From JBDFMH01 sp047238125 (GTDB lineage Bacteria; Pseudomonadota; Alphaproteobacteria; Sphingomonadales; Sphingomonadaceae), in the NCBI RefSeq assembly GCF_047238125.1, contig NZ_JBDFMH010000001.1, forward strand, positions 2,170,001 through 2,234,000: a stretch of 64,000 nucleotides of DNA, given 5' to 3'. Under the pieces are notes generated by a model that was given only the letters and a program-made list of their open reading frames with translations, had not been told where the DNA came from and did not search any database. A program made the translations under genes and the position numbers. This document shows, piece by piece, positions 15,604-24,702 of this stretch; position 1 is the stretch's first letter; every line of letters starts with the position of its first letter.

Positions 15604-16125
15604 TCAGCCGTTCCTCGACCTTTCATAGATGATCATGGGCTCTTCGACCCCGCGCTTGATGATTATCCGCCATGAGCGAAACCCGACATAGCCTGAACCC
15701 CATTTAGGCTCGGGCAACAACACTCCGTTTGTCGATATATAGCCCGTGGCATGATCCCATCTGCCGACAATGCCAGGCACTCCATCGCTTATGAATGCGT
15801 CGCCGGCTCGTGGGGTTTCACCTAACGCAAGGTAGCTTGAGACCGGATCCACTATCAGGGTCCACTCATCCACCACTAGCCACAAGCCGCCATTGGCTGT
15901 CGACGGTTGAATCGGGAAGATTTTACCTTCGGCGCTCAACGCCAAATGAAACCGCCGATGAGTGTTGTCCTCATCCGTGAACAATACGGCGATTGCGGGC
16001 GGCATGTCTTTATCACGACCGTCGACGATCATTAGACCGCCGGGAGCAATCTGGTCCTGTCGAACTAGCGAAAGCCGCTCGATCGGCAGCATCTGAGCGA
16101 CGTCCCGTTCATCATCATCTGACAT
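15604..16125 (-). CDS. Hypothetical protein, candidate moron before the terminase
   Basis: The 173-residue protein is reversed relative to its neighbours and lies between the antiterminator and the terminase. Its base composition is visibly less GC-rich than the flanking genes. The sequence is strand-rich (GGLMIVDGRDKDMPPAIAVLFTDEDN, TLIVDPVSSYLALGETPRAGDAFISDG), with no membrane segment or signal peptide. No family is recognised. It could be expressed in the lysogen. The ATG at 16125 has a GGGAGACTC-type site upstream. Confidence 0.6.
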   Translation of the reverse strand: MSDDDERDVAQMLPIERLSLVRQDQIAPGGLMIVDGRDKDMPPAIAVLFTDEDNTHRRFHLALSAEGKIFPIQPSTANGGLWLVVDEWTLIVDPVSSYLALGETPRAGDAFISDGVPGIVGRWDHATGYISTNGVLLPEPKWGSGYVGFRSWRIIIKRGVEEPMIIYERSRNG

Positions 16126-16329
16126 GTGAGTCTCCCTAGCGAGAATGTTGCGCGCGAACGGGGTTGGTCACAAGCCCCCCCCTAGCTGGGTCCTTCCGGG
16201 GGCCAAAACGTATGCGGGGGCCAAAGGCGCGGCATTCATTTAGTGAAAGGCCCTGCCTAAGCTTCCTCCTCCCTCGGTCTGGAAGCCGCAGAAATCCGCA
16301 CATCGCGGCCGTCGCGTAAGGAAGTGGGC
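16126..16329. other. 204-bp gap before terminase; possible cos region
   Basis: No gene is seen. It holds a C-run followed by two copies of CGGGGGCCAAA (at about 16197 and 16215). In lambda-like phages the cohesive-end site lies just upstream of the small terminase gene, so this is the natural place for cos, but the cut site cannot be read from the sequence. Confidence 0.3.
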
Positions 16330-16866
16330 ATGGATCTCGCCACCTACGAGCCGACGCGTGTTGAGATTGCCGCGCTGTTCGGGAAGTCCGAGCGCTGGAT
16401 CGGCGAGCTGCGCAGCCGCGGCGCGCTGCCGGCGGACGGCGCGACCCTGGCCGAGGTGGTCGAAGCGTGGACCGATCATTTGCTGGAAAAGGATCGGACG
16501 ACCGGAGACCTTGAAGCCGAGCGGACCCGGCTCACCGCCGCGCAGGCGGATGCGGTCGAACTGAAGAACGCTGTCACCCGGCGCGAGCTGTTTCCGATCA
16601 ACCTCTACATTCAGGCTTTCGCGGCGGCGACCGCCAGCTTCAAGACCGCGGCGCGCGCGCTGCCGGTGGCGATGGCTACCGATCTGGCGACGATCAGCGA
16701 TCCGCTCGAAGTCCAGACCCGGCTGGGCGACGAAATCGACGCCGCGCTTGAGGCCATGAGCGAGACCGATTTTGCAGCAGTCTTTGAAGATGCTGGTATC
16801 GGCGACGCGTCACGCGGCTTCGACACTGAAGCCGCCGCCGAAGCTGAGTCTGAGCGAATGGAGTGA
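16330..16866 (+). CDS. Terminase small subunit, Nu1-like
   Basis: The 178-residue protein begins with a winged-helix/HTH (TRVEIAALFGKSERWIGELRSRGALPADG), typical of Nu1-type DNA recognition subunits that bind cos DNA and hand it to the large subunit. A helical middle (LEAERTRLTAAQADAVELKNAVTRREL) should mediate assembly. ATG 16330 has AAGGA 7 bp upstream and is preferred to GTG 16324. The 3' end overlaps the large-subunit gene by 77 bp. Confidence 0.8.
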   Translation: MDLATYEPTRVEIAALFGKSERWIGELRSRGALPADGATLAEVVEAWTDHLLEKDRTTGDLEAERTRLTAAQADAVELKNAVTRRELFPINLYIQAFAAATASFKTAARALPVAMATDLATISDPLEVQTRLGDEIDAALEAMSETDFAAVFEDAGIGDASRGFDTEAAAEAESERME

Positions 16867-18742
16867 GCGCTACGCTCACCTGCCGGACACCAGCGCCAAG
16901 CCGGGCAGATATCGACTAGCGACTGCCTCGTATCAGCGCGGCATCCTGGACGCGATCAGCGACCCGGTAGTGCTGGAAACGGTGGTGATGTCGTCCGCGC
17001 AGGTCGGCAAGACGCAGATCCTGCTGAACGCTGCCGGCTATTTCATTGATCAGGACCCGTCGCCACAGCTGCTGGTCCTGCCCACGGTCGACAACGCGAA
17101 GGACTTTTCGAAGGAGCGACTGGCAGCGTTCATCCGGGCGAGCCCCCGGCTGAAGGCGAAGGTGCCGATCGGCACGCGGGTCAAGGGATCGACCCTGCTC
17201 CACAAGGAGTATCAGGGCGGCAACATCACGCTGGCCGGTGCCAATTCGCCGACCGGCCTGGCATCCCGCCCCAAGCGTGTCGTCTATTGTGATGAGGTGG
17301 GTCGCTACCCCGCCAGCGCCGGCACCGAGGGTGACCCGGTCACGCTGGCGTTCAAGCGCACCGAGACGTTCTGGAACAGGAAGAAGGTTCAGACATCAAC
17401 GCCCGGCACGGCCGGCGTCTGCCGTATCGAACGGGCATTCCTCGCTGGCGATCAACGGCGATATTGGGTTCGTTGCCCAGACTGCGGTCACCACCAGACA
17501 CTGAAGTGGCGGCAGGTCAAATGGTCGAAAGGCGACGACGGCGAGCATGATCCGTCGACCGCCCGGTATGAATGCGAGGGCCACGATCCCGAGACGGGCG
17601 AGGTCTGTGGCGCACGTTGGTCGGACGCGCAGCGTTGGCGGGCGGTGCGGCAGGCGGAAGATGAGGGCGGGGGCTGGCGGGCGGAAAAGCCGTTCCGCGG
17701 GATCGCGTCGTTCCACCTGTCCGAGCTCTACTCCTCGTTCCGCCGCCTGGCGGAAACGGTCGCGGACTTCCTGGCCGCGAAGGGCAACCCGGAGCAGCTG
17801 AAGAGCTGGACGAACACCGCGCTCGGCGAGGCATGGCAAGAGAAGGGCGACGCGCCGGAATGGCAGCGCCTCTACGATCGGCGTGAACCGGCCGAGACGA
17901 TCGGCGAGCCGCCCTCATGGGCGGCCCTGCTAACCGCCGCTGTCGATGTCCAGCGCAACCGCGTCGAGCTTGACGTGTGGGGCTGGGGACCGAACCGCTG
18001 GCGGGCATTCGTCGAGACGGTGGTGATCGAAGGCCGAGCCGCCGACGCGGACACTTGGCGCAGGGTCGATGCCGAGCTGGCGCGCGAATGGCGGACCAAG
18101 GATGGCCGCCGTCTGAAACTCGCCAAGGTCGCGGCCGACACCGGCGATGGCGACAGCACGATGGAAATCTATGCGTGGGCGCGAAAGCATCCCGCGCTGG
18201 TGATGCCGATCAAAGGCCGGCACTCGCTGGGCATATCCGAGCCGATCGCCGGACCCAAGCGGGTCGATGTCACGATCTCGGGTAAGACGATCAAGGGCGG
18301 CGTGAAGCTGTGGAGCGTCGCCACCTCGATGCTGAAGCAGGAGTTCTATTCCAGCCTCGGACTTGAGCGAGCGCTCGACGGGCAGCAGCAGCCTGACGGC
18401 TATGTGTTCCTGCCGATGGGCACGACCGACGAAGACGTGAAGCAAATGGTCTCGGAGCAATTCGTCCGGGTCCGCACCCGCACCGGCAGTGTGCGCATGG
18501 AATGGCAAAAGCTGCGCGACCGCAACGAGCGGCTCGATATCGCCATCTATGCGCGGGCTGCCGCTTACGCGCTCGGTGTCGATCGCTGGTCGGCCGCGCG
18601 ATGGGACAAGCTGATCGATAGTGGCCGCGCCGAAGCGGAGCGGCCCACGCCGTCCAGTGACGCTGCCAAGCCGAAGGCTGCGCAGCGCAGATCCTACCTC
18701 GATCGATCGAAGACTTCGAACTGGCTGAAAGGGAGGCGTTGA
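16790..18742 (+). CDS. Terminase large subunit, GpA family
   Basis: This 650-residue packaging ATPase/nuclease is of the lambda GpA type. Visible are SEWSERYAHLP near the N-terminus, the deviant Walker A SSAQVGKT (about 68-75), Walker B VVYCDE (164-169), and a zinc-binding insert VRCPDCGHH...CGARW in the middle. The nuclease half contains AVDVQRNRVELDVWGWG and DIAIYARAAAYALG. The start ATG 16790 lies inside the small-subunit gene; a start slightly downstream cannot be excluded as no strong ribosome site is seen. Confidence 0.92.
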   Translation: MLVSATRHAASTLKPPPKLSLSEWSERYAHLPDTSAKPGRYRLATASYQRGILDAISDPVVLETVVMSSAQVGKTQILLNAAGYFIDQDPSPQLLVLPTVDNAKDFSKERLAAFIRASPRLKAKVPIGTRVKGSTLLHKEYQGGNITLAGANSPTGLASRPKRVVYCDEVGRYPASAGTEGDPVTLAFKRTETFWNRKKVQTSTPGTAGVCRIERAFLAGDQRRYWVRCPDCGHHQTLKWRQVKWSKGDDGEHDPSTARYECEGHDPETGEVCGARWSDAQRWRAVRQAEDEGGGWRAEKPFRGIASFHLSELYSSFRRLAETVADFLAAKGNPEQLKSWTNTALGEAWQEKGDAPEWQRLYDRREPAETIGEPPSWAALLTAAVDVQRNRVELDVWGWGPNRWRAFVETVVIEGRAADADTWRRVDAELAREWRTKDGRRLKLAKVAADTGDGDSTMEIYAWARKHPALVMPIKGRHSLGISEPIAGPKRVDVTISGKTIKGGVKLWSVATSMLKQEFYSSLGLERALDGQQQPDGYVFLPMGTTDEDVKQMVSEQFVRVRTRTGSVRMEWQKLRDRNERLDIAIYARAAAYALGVDRWSAARWDKLIDSGRAEAERPTPSSDAAKPKAAQRRSYLDRSKTSNWLKGRR

Positions 18743-18744
18743 AT

Positions 18745-20547
18745 ATGGCGAAGGCGATCCTCCTCTGGGACCCACGGTTCCCCGACCGTGCCCCTGACCG
18801 ACTGCTGCTGGATGACGCCATCGCGTCTGCCGCGGTGCGCGCAGGCGTTGCCGTGGCGGCCAATCCGGAGCAACAAGCCGAGCTTGCGGCCGGTGGCGCG
18901 ATCAGCGCGGCCGATCCGGTTGAGATGGTGCTGCAGCATGGTATCGCGGCGAACACGAACCGCGTGATGCTTCCGACCGCAGTGGCGCTGATCGCGGCTG
19001 GATTGGGACTCGCCCAGCTGGTAGCCGGCTCGCTGCCGGCTGTGACGGCTGCGCCTCGCTACGTATATGCGGCTGCCGGCCTCAACCCGCCCATCGCGTT
19101 CCAGACCGTCACGTCCGGCACCGAATACAGCTTCATGAAGAAGTGGTTCGCGCTGCCTGAAGCCTGCGATCACGGCTATTTCATCTTTTGCGATAAGGCG
19201 CTGAACGGCGCTGGCGCGAATGTCCACGTCGCGCCCGGCAACACCGCGCAGGACTGGCGGGTGATGACCGTTGAGGCTGTGGCTGGCGGCGCGATCACGC
19301 AGGTTCAGCATCCCGATAATGGCAACCCGATCGGGCCGGGTAACGTATGGACGCGGCCGGCAAACAGCATCCGCGCCGTCCGTGTCGGCGCTCTGGCGGC
19401 GGGCGAGTATCTCTGGCGCGGCCATGACTATGTGCCGGTCGGCGGCCAGCGGACCATTTCAGTCGCCCCGAGTTCCGGCATGGTGACGGGCGAGACGAGC
19501 GGCGCATCGGCCACGCCTTTCGACGGCACGATCCCGACCGGCCGCGTATTCAGCCACACGACTGCGCCGTCCGCGTTTCTGGCCATACTGAAGTCGGGCA
19601 AGGCCGTTCTGGTGCTGGGTGACAGCACTGAAGATCGCTTTTCGGACAGCTCGAACAACAATTATAACCACGGGCCGATCCGCGAACTGTTGACGCTCGC
19701 GAGCAACGGCGGGCGGGTGGCTGTGTCCGGCGACTGCCTGTCGCAGTCCAATCTTTCGACTTTCCTGACCACGCCTCTGGCTACCTACATGAACGGGGCA
19801 CAGTTCCAGGAAGCGATGCTGGCGGCGATCCCCGGCGCGAACCAGAATTATTGGCCGTTCACTGACGCGATCAACGAGCATTTCCGCAACATGAGCGGGA
19901 CTGCGGCGACCGTCACGAACGCCTTCATCGACCTGATCTGGGCTAAAGACCCGACCGTCCGCATCTGGGGCCATTCGCCTTACCCGTATGTGCAGGGCAC
20001 CGGGATCAGCGGCACGACGCCAGCAACGCAGTTCGCCGTCACGGCCGACATGCAGGCGGTCATTCCACAGGGCGTTGCCGAGCGCGACACCTTCATGACG
20101 CAAACCCGATCCCTATTGGGCGGGCGATATCGCGGCGTCTTTGATCACGATGTGGATCTGGCTCCGGCTTCGCCGAACCAGCGACTGTGGAAAGTCGGCC
20201 CCACCGCGACGATGGCGGTTGCCACCATCGATGACGCCAACGGGCCGACCAGCATCACACTGACGGGCGTCCAGCCGCTCAAGGGCGAGTATTATGTGAT
20301 CGATCCGGGTGGGGCAAATCAGGAAGGCCCGTTCCGCACCAGTGTTTCCAATGCCGCCACCCCTTCGGGTGGCAACTGGACGGTCGGCAATCAGAGCAAC
20401 GTCAGGATCGTCAAGGCACACCCAATCGGGACGCCAGTCGTATTTATTGAAACGGCGGACGGCACGCACCCGACTGCCCGGTATCGGTTTGAGGTGATGA
20501 ACGCCCCCGGCATGATCGCCGCCAAGCAAGCGCTGATCGCGGCATGA
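18745..20547 (+). CDS. SGNH-hydrolase-like phage protein between terminase and portal
   Basis: The 600-residue protein has block-I-like GDS at 292-294 (VLVLGDSTEDR) and a block-V-like DGTHP at 572-576 followed by a helix, with GANQN at 364-368 a possible block III. These fit an SGNH/GDSL esterase or deacetylase fold with Ser294 and His575. The N-terminal 90 residues are Ala-rich with a hydrophobic stretch (LIAAGLGLAQLVAGSLPAV). ATG 18745 has GGGAGG 8 bp upstream. Such an enzyme is unexpected in the head module; it may decorate the virion or act on surface glycans. Confidence 0.6.
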   Translation: MAKAILLWDPRFPDRAPDRLLLDDAIASAAVRAGVAVAANPEQQAELAAGGAISAADPVEMVLQHGIAANTNRVMLPTAVALIAAGLGLAQLVAGSLPAVTAAPRYVYAAAGLNPPIAFQTVTSGTEYSFMKKWFALPEACDHGYFIFCDKALNGAGANVHVAPGNTAQDWRVMTVEAVAGGAITQVQHPDNGNPIGPGNVWTRPANSIRAVRVGALAAGEYLWRGHDYVPVGGQRTISVAPSSGMVTGETSGASATPFDGTIPTGRVFSHTTAPSAFLAILKSGKAVLVLGDSTEDRFSDSSNNNYNHGPIRELLTLASNGGRVAVSGDCLSQSNLSTFLTTPLATYMNGAQFQEAMLAAIPGANQNYWPFTDAINEHFRNMSGTAATVTNAFIDLIWAKDPTVRIWGHSPYPYVQGTGISGTTPATQFAVTADMQAVIPQGVAERDTFMTQTRSLLGGRYRGVFDHDVDLAPASPNQRLWKVGPTATMAVATIDDANGPTSITLTGVQPLKGEYYVIDPGGANQEGPFRTSVSNAATPSGGNWTVGNQSNVRIVKAHPIGTPVVFIETADGTHPTARYRFEVMNAPGMIAAKQALIAA

Positions 20548-20792
20548 GCTGGCAGCAGTCCGACATCGACACGCTTAACGCGGCGATCGCTTCCGGCATC
20601 CGCTCGGTTGCGTTCGCCGATGGTCGGAAGACCGAATATCAGTCGCTCGACCAGATGTTGGCCGCGCGCAAGGTTATCCAAGCCGAACTGGACATGGCGA
20701 CGCAGTCGGCGAGCGGCCTCGTTCGCCGCCGTGTCGGCGTCTATAATAGCGGGCTTGGTGGTCGGGGCGGGTCATGGCGCAACCCCTGCTAG
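20544..20792 (+). CDS. gpW-like head-tail joining protein
   Basis: The 82-residue protein matches the gpW pattern: a start of MSWQQSDIDTLNAAIASGIRSVAFADGRKTEYQSLDQMLAARKVIQAEL. It stabilises DNA in the head and completes the head-tail connector. Its ATG overlaps the previous stop (ATGA), and its end overlaps the portal start by 19 bp, as expected in lambda-like head operons. Confidence 0.85.
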   Translation: MSWQQSDIDTLNAAIASGIRSVAFADGRKTEYQSLDQMLAARKVIQAELDMATQSASGLVRRRVGVYNSGLGGRGGSWRNPC

Positions 20793-22279
20793 ACCGCGTC
20801 ATCGGTGCGGTCGCACCCGGCTGGGCATTGGATCGCGAGCGCGCCAGGTTGCGGCTCGCGATGGTCCACAAAACCCGCGGCGAATATGACGGCGCGACGC
20901 AGGGCCGTCGCGCGTCCAGTTGGCGGCGATCTCTCCGGGATGCCAATGGCGAGCTGACGCCACAAGTGATGAACGCGCTGCGCGGCGTGGCGCGGGATCT
21001 GGTGCGCAACAACCCGTTCGCGGCGCGCGGCGTGTCCGCGATCGCGAACAACGTGGTCGGCACCGGCATCACCTTTCAGGTCTATCGCAATGGTGTGATC
21101 GACCCGGCGCTGAACGATATCGCGCGCCGACACTTCGACACGATGGACTGCGATGCGGCTGGCCGGCACGACCTCTACGGGCTGCAGCTGCAGGCCGCGC
21201 GCACGATCGTCGAGAGCGGCGCGGCGCTGGTGCGGCGGCGCTGGCGTCGGCGACAGGATGGCTATCCGCTGCCGTTCCAGATGCAGGTGCTGGAGCCTGA
21301 CTATATCGACCAAGGCAAGCACGGACCGCTCCCGGTGACGGCGGGCAAGTCTGGCGGGTTTCTGATCAACGGCATTCAGTTTGATCCGTTGGGCGAGCGC
21401 GAAGGATATTGGCTCTACAGCGGGCATCCGGGCTCGGCCTGGTCGACCACGATCGAATCCAAGCTGATCCCGGCACGCGATCTCGCTCACGTCTTCCGGG
21501 CCGACCGTCCCGAGCAGGAGCATGGTGCAACGTGGCTGGCACCGATCGTGCTGCGCATGAAGGACTTCGCCGAATACGAAGATGCCCAACTGCTGCGGCA
21601 GAAGCTCGCAGCGTGCTTCGCGGTCTTCAAGCTCGGCGATGCTAGCAACGATCCGCCGATCCCGGACCCGAATGCGCCCGATGATGCCGGCCTGGAAATG
21701 GTCGAGCCGGGGATGATCTATGACGTGCCCGAGGGGCGCGACATCAAGTTCGCCGATCCGCCCGGCGTTGAGGGCTATGGCGAGTATTCGAAGGTCTCGC
21801 TGCGCGCCGTCTCGGCCGGACTAAACGTGCCCTACGAGGTGCTGAGCGGCGACCTGTCGAGCGTCAGCTTCATTTCGGGTCGGCTGGGCTTGCTCGAGTT
21901 CCAGCGGTCGCTGGCGACCTGGCAATGGAACATGTTCATCCCGCAATTCTGCGGTGCGGTCGAACAGTGGTTTCTGGAGAGCCTGCCGCTGATCGGCGAA
22001 GATCCGACCGGCGTGACGATGCGCTGGACCCCGCCCCGGCGTGAAATGATGGACCCGTCAAGCGAGGTGCCGGCAACGCGCAACGCAATTCGGTCCGGCC
22101 TGATGACCTTGTCCGAAGCGGTGCGCGAGCGGGGCATCGATCCCGATACGCACTTCGACGAGTGGAAGTCGGACGCCGACACCCTCGATCGGCTTGGCCT
22201 CGTGTTTGATGCCGACCCCCGCAAGGTGACGTCGGCCGGCAATCCTTCCTTCCTGGCGGACGCCCCTCCGAGGACCTGA
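20774..22279 (+). CDS. Portal protein, lambda gpB family
   Basis: This 501-residue protein forms the dodecameric ring through which DNA enters. The family pattern is clear: LTPQVMNALRGVARDLVRNNPFAARGVSAIANNVVGTGITF, then DLAHVFRADRPEQEHGATWLAPIVLRMKDFAEYEDAQLLRQKLAA and GLNVPYEVLSGDLSSVSFISGR. ATG 20774 overlaps gpW. It is followed after 2 bp by the protease-capsid gene. Confidence 0.93.
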   Translation: MAQPLLDRVIGAVAPGWALDRERARLRLAMVHKTRGEYDGATQGRRASSWRRSLRDANGELTPQVMNALRGVARDLVRNNPFAARGVSAIANNVVGTGITFQVYRNGVIDPALNDIARRHFDTMDCDAAGRHDLYGLQLQAARTIVESGAALVRRRWRRRQDGYPLPFQMQVLEPDYIDQGKHGPLPVTAGKSGGFLINGIQFDPLGEREGYWLYSGHPGSAWSTTIESKLIPARDLAHVFRADRPEQEHGATWLAPIVLRMKDFAEYEDAQLLRQKLAACFAVFKLGDASNDPPIPDPNAPDDAGLEMVEPGMIYDVPEGRDIKFADPPGVEGYGEYSKVSLRAVSAGLNVPYEVLSGDLSSVSFISGRLGLLEFQRSLATWQWNMFIPQFCGAVEQWFLESLPLIGEDPTGVTMRWTPPRREMMDPSSEVPATRNAIRSGLMTLSEAVRERGIDPDTHFDEWKSDADTLDRLGLVFDADPRKVTSAGNPSFLADAPPRT

Positions 22280-22281
22280 GA

Positions 22282-24345
22282 ATGACTGAAATCCTGATCT
22301 ATGGGATCGTCGGCGACAGCTGGGACGGTCTCGACGCGAAGACCCTTGTGCCCCGCATTGCCGATGGCGACGACGCGCTCGACGTCCGCATCAACAGCCC
22401 TGGCGGATACGTCATGGAAGGGCTGGCGATCTTCAACGCCGTGACGCGGGAGCGCGCCAAAGGCCGCACCGTCACGGTGCACATCGATGGGCTCGCCGCC
22501 TCGATGGCGTCGGTCATCGCGATGGCCGGCGATGAGATCATCATGGCGGACAACGCCCTGATGATGATCCACAATCCATGGGACGTGGCGATCGGCGACG
22601 CCGCCGAACTGCGCCGCGCGGCCAACCAGCTCGATACGATCCGCGATCAGCTGGTGAAGGTTTACTCCCAGCGCACCGGGATCGATGCCGACACGCTGAT
22701 CGCCATGCTCGACGCCGAGACCTGGCTGACGGCCGAGCAGGCTCTTGATCAGAACTTCATCACGTCGATCAGCGAGGTGGTGACCGCCGCCGCCTGCGAC
22801 GTGTCCGCATTCGGGTTCCGCAAGGCGCCCGAAGACCCCCATCTCGTCAAGTCGATCGGAGCTGTGATGGCGTCGATCCGGCCCGGCGCGAAGGGCATCC
22901 CGTCGGCGATCGCCGCGAAACTTACTCCCAAGGAGACGATCATGTCCGAAGTGAAGGACAAGCCGGCGGTCGATCAGCCCCCGGCGCTCACCACCAATGA
23001 CGTTGCCACCGCCGCGCAGGCTGCGGTGCAGGCCGAACGCGATCGCGTCACCGGCATTCGCGCGCTCGCTGCCCAGCACAGCCTGGACGCCAAGTTCACC
23101 GATGAACTGGTGGCCAGCGAAACCACGCTCGCGCAGGCTCGCGAGAAGGTGCTCGACAAGCTCGCCGAGCAGAGCCAGGCGCAGCAGGTCGGCCATCTGA
23201 GCCCGGCCCGCATTACTCAGGACGAGCGTGACAAGTGGCGCGACGGTGCCACCGCCTGGCTGGCCGTTCGTGCCGGTGTCGCGCCGATGATCGAGAAGGC
23301 GGCCCGCGAGCGCGGCGAAACCGTGCGGCTGGACCCGGGCGAGTTCCGCGGTGCCAGCAACGTCGATCTGGCGCGCGAGGCCCTCGGTCGCGCGGGCATC
23401 CGCACGACGAGCCGCGATCGCTACGACATCGTCTCGGACGCGATGACGGCGCGGTCGAGCATCACGCAGACGACCAGCGACTTTCCGGTCCTGTTCGAGA
23501 ACCTGATGCACAAGACCCTGCAGTCGGCCTACGCGGTGACGCCTGACACCTGGAGCCGCTTCTGCGGCATCGGCAGCGTCAGCGATTTCCGCGCTCATGG
23601 TCGTTATCTGCGCGGCAGCTTCGGGGCACTCGACAGCTATGGCGAGACCGGCGAGATCAAGAACAAGCCGATCCCGGATGGCTCGAAGGAAACGCTGAAG
23701 CTCGACAAGAAGGGCAACATCGTCAACCTGTCGCGCGAGGCGATCGTCAACGACGATCTCGACGTGTTCTCTGGACTGGCGGTCGACCTCGGCCGGGCAG
23801 CCAAGCTGACGATCGAAGTCAACGTCTATGCGGTGCTGAACAGCAACCCGACGATGGCCGATGGCTTCGCCCTGTTCAGCGCCCAGCACGGCAATCTCGC
23901 GGGTGCCGGTGCCGCTCCTTCCGTCACTGCCTTCGATGCGATCCGCGTCGCGATGGCGAGCCAGAAGGATGTCAGCGGCAACGAGGTCCTCGATCTCAAG
24001 CCGGCGATCATCCTGGCCCCGGTGGGCTTGGGCAGCGCAATCCGGGTCATCAACGACAGCCCGTTCGACCCGGACGCCACGAACAAGCTGCAGCGGCCCA
24101 ACCCGGTCGGCAAAATGTTCAGCGACGTGATCGACACGGCACGTCTGACCGGCACCGCCTATTATGCCTTCCTCGATCCGGCGGTCGCGCCGGCCTTGGA
24201 GGTGGCATTCCTGGACGGTCAGCAGGACCCGATGGTCGACAGCCGCGAGGGCTGGCGGAACGACGGTGTGGAATGGCGCGTGCGCCACTACTTCGCGGTC
24301 GGCGCGGTCAACTGGCGTGCCGCCTATCGGCAGCCCGGTGCCTGA
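22282..24345 (+). CDS. ClpP-like prohead protease fused to the major capsid protein
   Basis: The 687-residue protein has two parts. Residues 1-200 are a ClpP/SppA-type head maturation protease, with Ser74 in LAASMAS and His97 in MMIHNPW. Residues 221-687 are a scaffold-like Ala/Gln-rich delta region (about 221-320) and a capsid domain ending NWRAAYRQPGA. An ATG at codon 221 is preceded by AAGGAG, so a separate capsid polypeptide can probably also be made. Self-cleavage would release mature capsid. Fusion annotations of this kind are known in alphaproteobacterial phages. Confidence 0.88.
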   Translation: MTEILIYGIVGDSWDGLDAKTLVPRIADGDDALDVRINSPGGYVMEGLAIFNAVTRERAKGRTVTVHIDGLAASMASVIAMAGDEIIMADNALMMIHNPWDVAIGDAAELRRAANQLDTIRDQLVKVYSQRTGIDADTLIAMLDAETWLTAEQALDQNFITSISEVVTAAACDVSAFGFRKAPEDPHLVKSIGAVMASIRPGAKGIPSAIAAKLTPKETIMSEVKDKPAVDQPPALTTNDVATAAQAAVQAERDRVTGIRALAAQHSLDAKFTDELVASETTLAQAREKVLDKLAEQSQAQQVGHLSPARITQDERDKWRDGATAWLAVRAGVAPMIEKAARERGETVRLDPGEFRGASNVDLAREALGRAGIRTTSRDRYDIVSDAMTARSSITQTTSDFPVLFENLMHKTLQSAYAVTPDTWSRFCGIGSVSDFRAHGRYLRGSFGALDSYGETGEIKNKPIPDGSKETLKLDKKGNIVNLSREAIVNDDLDVFSGLAVDLGRAAKLTIEVNVYAVLNSNPTMADGFALFSAQHGNLAGAGAAPSVTAFDAIRVAMASQKDVSGNEVLDLKPAIILAPVGLGSAIRVINDSPFDPDATNKLQRPNPVGKMFSDVIDTARLTGTAYYAFLDPAVAPALEVAFLDGQQDPMVDSREGWRNDGVEWRVRHYFAVGAVNWRAAYRQPGA
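22930..22944 (+). promoter_or_regulatory. Internal ribosome site and start inside the protease-capsid gene
   Basis: AAGGAGACGATC immediately precedes the in-frame ATG at 22942 (codon 221, MSEVKD). The same GGAGACGAYC-ATG arrangement is used by the genuine starts at 25106, 26137 and 38504 in this prophage. It would yield a 467-residue scaffold-capsid product without the protease. Confidence 0.65.
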
Positions 24346-24353
24346 CCTGCTTT

Positions 24354-24382
24354 CGGCGGGGCGAGCTGAAGCCGCCCCGCCG
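24354..24382 (+). other. GC-rich hairpin after the capsid gene
   Basis: CGGCGGGGC (24354-24362) and GCCCCGCCG (24374-24382) form a perfect 9-bp stem with an 11-nt loop, 8 bp after the capsid stop. No T tract follows, so it is more likely an mRNA stability or processing element than a terminator. Confidence 0.5.
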
Positions 24383-24399
24383 CTTCAAGGAGACCTGCC

Positions 24400-24702
24400 A
24401 TGAAATTCGTGAAGCTTCTCACGCACGCCATTGTTGGCGGCACGATGCGCAGCCCGGCGGAAGGCGTGCTGCACCTGAACGACGACGAGGCCAAGCGGCT
24501 GATTGATGAGAATGCCGGCGAGGATGTCAGCGATGACTTCACCGCCAAGCAGGCTCGCGAGACGCCGGTTGAAGGCGTGAAGACCGACGATGGTCGCTCG
24601 CCCGATGCCGCGCCGGCTGAACCCCACCAGTCCGAGGTCGCCCCGCAGGCGACCGAGCCGAAGGCTGCGAAGCCTGCGCCCGCGAAGGAGAAGGCGAAGT
24701 GA
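24400..24702 (+). CDS. Hypothetical head-module protein, 100 residues
   Basis: The first 50 residues look folded (MKFVKLLTHAIVGGTMRSPAEGVLHLNDDEAKRLIDENAGEDV) and resemble short phage proteins found after capsid genes. The rest is a Pro/Ala/Lys-rich tail ending in PAPAKEKAK. ATG 24400 follows GGAGACC. The stop overlaps the GTG start of the next gene. Confidence 0.65.
   Translation: MKFVKLLTHAIVGGTMRSPAEGVLHLNDDEAKRLIDENAGEDVSDDFTAKQARETPVEGVKTDDGRSPDAAPAEPHQSEVAPQATEPKAAKPAPAKEKAK

Noticed and set aside
21832..24288. An 818-codon open frame on the minus strand opposite portal and capsid genes
   Set aside because: It is a mirror frame of GC-rich coding DNA; the plus strand encodes clear portal, protease and capsid motifs.
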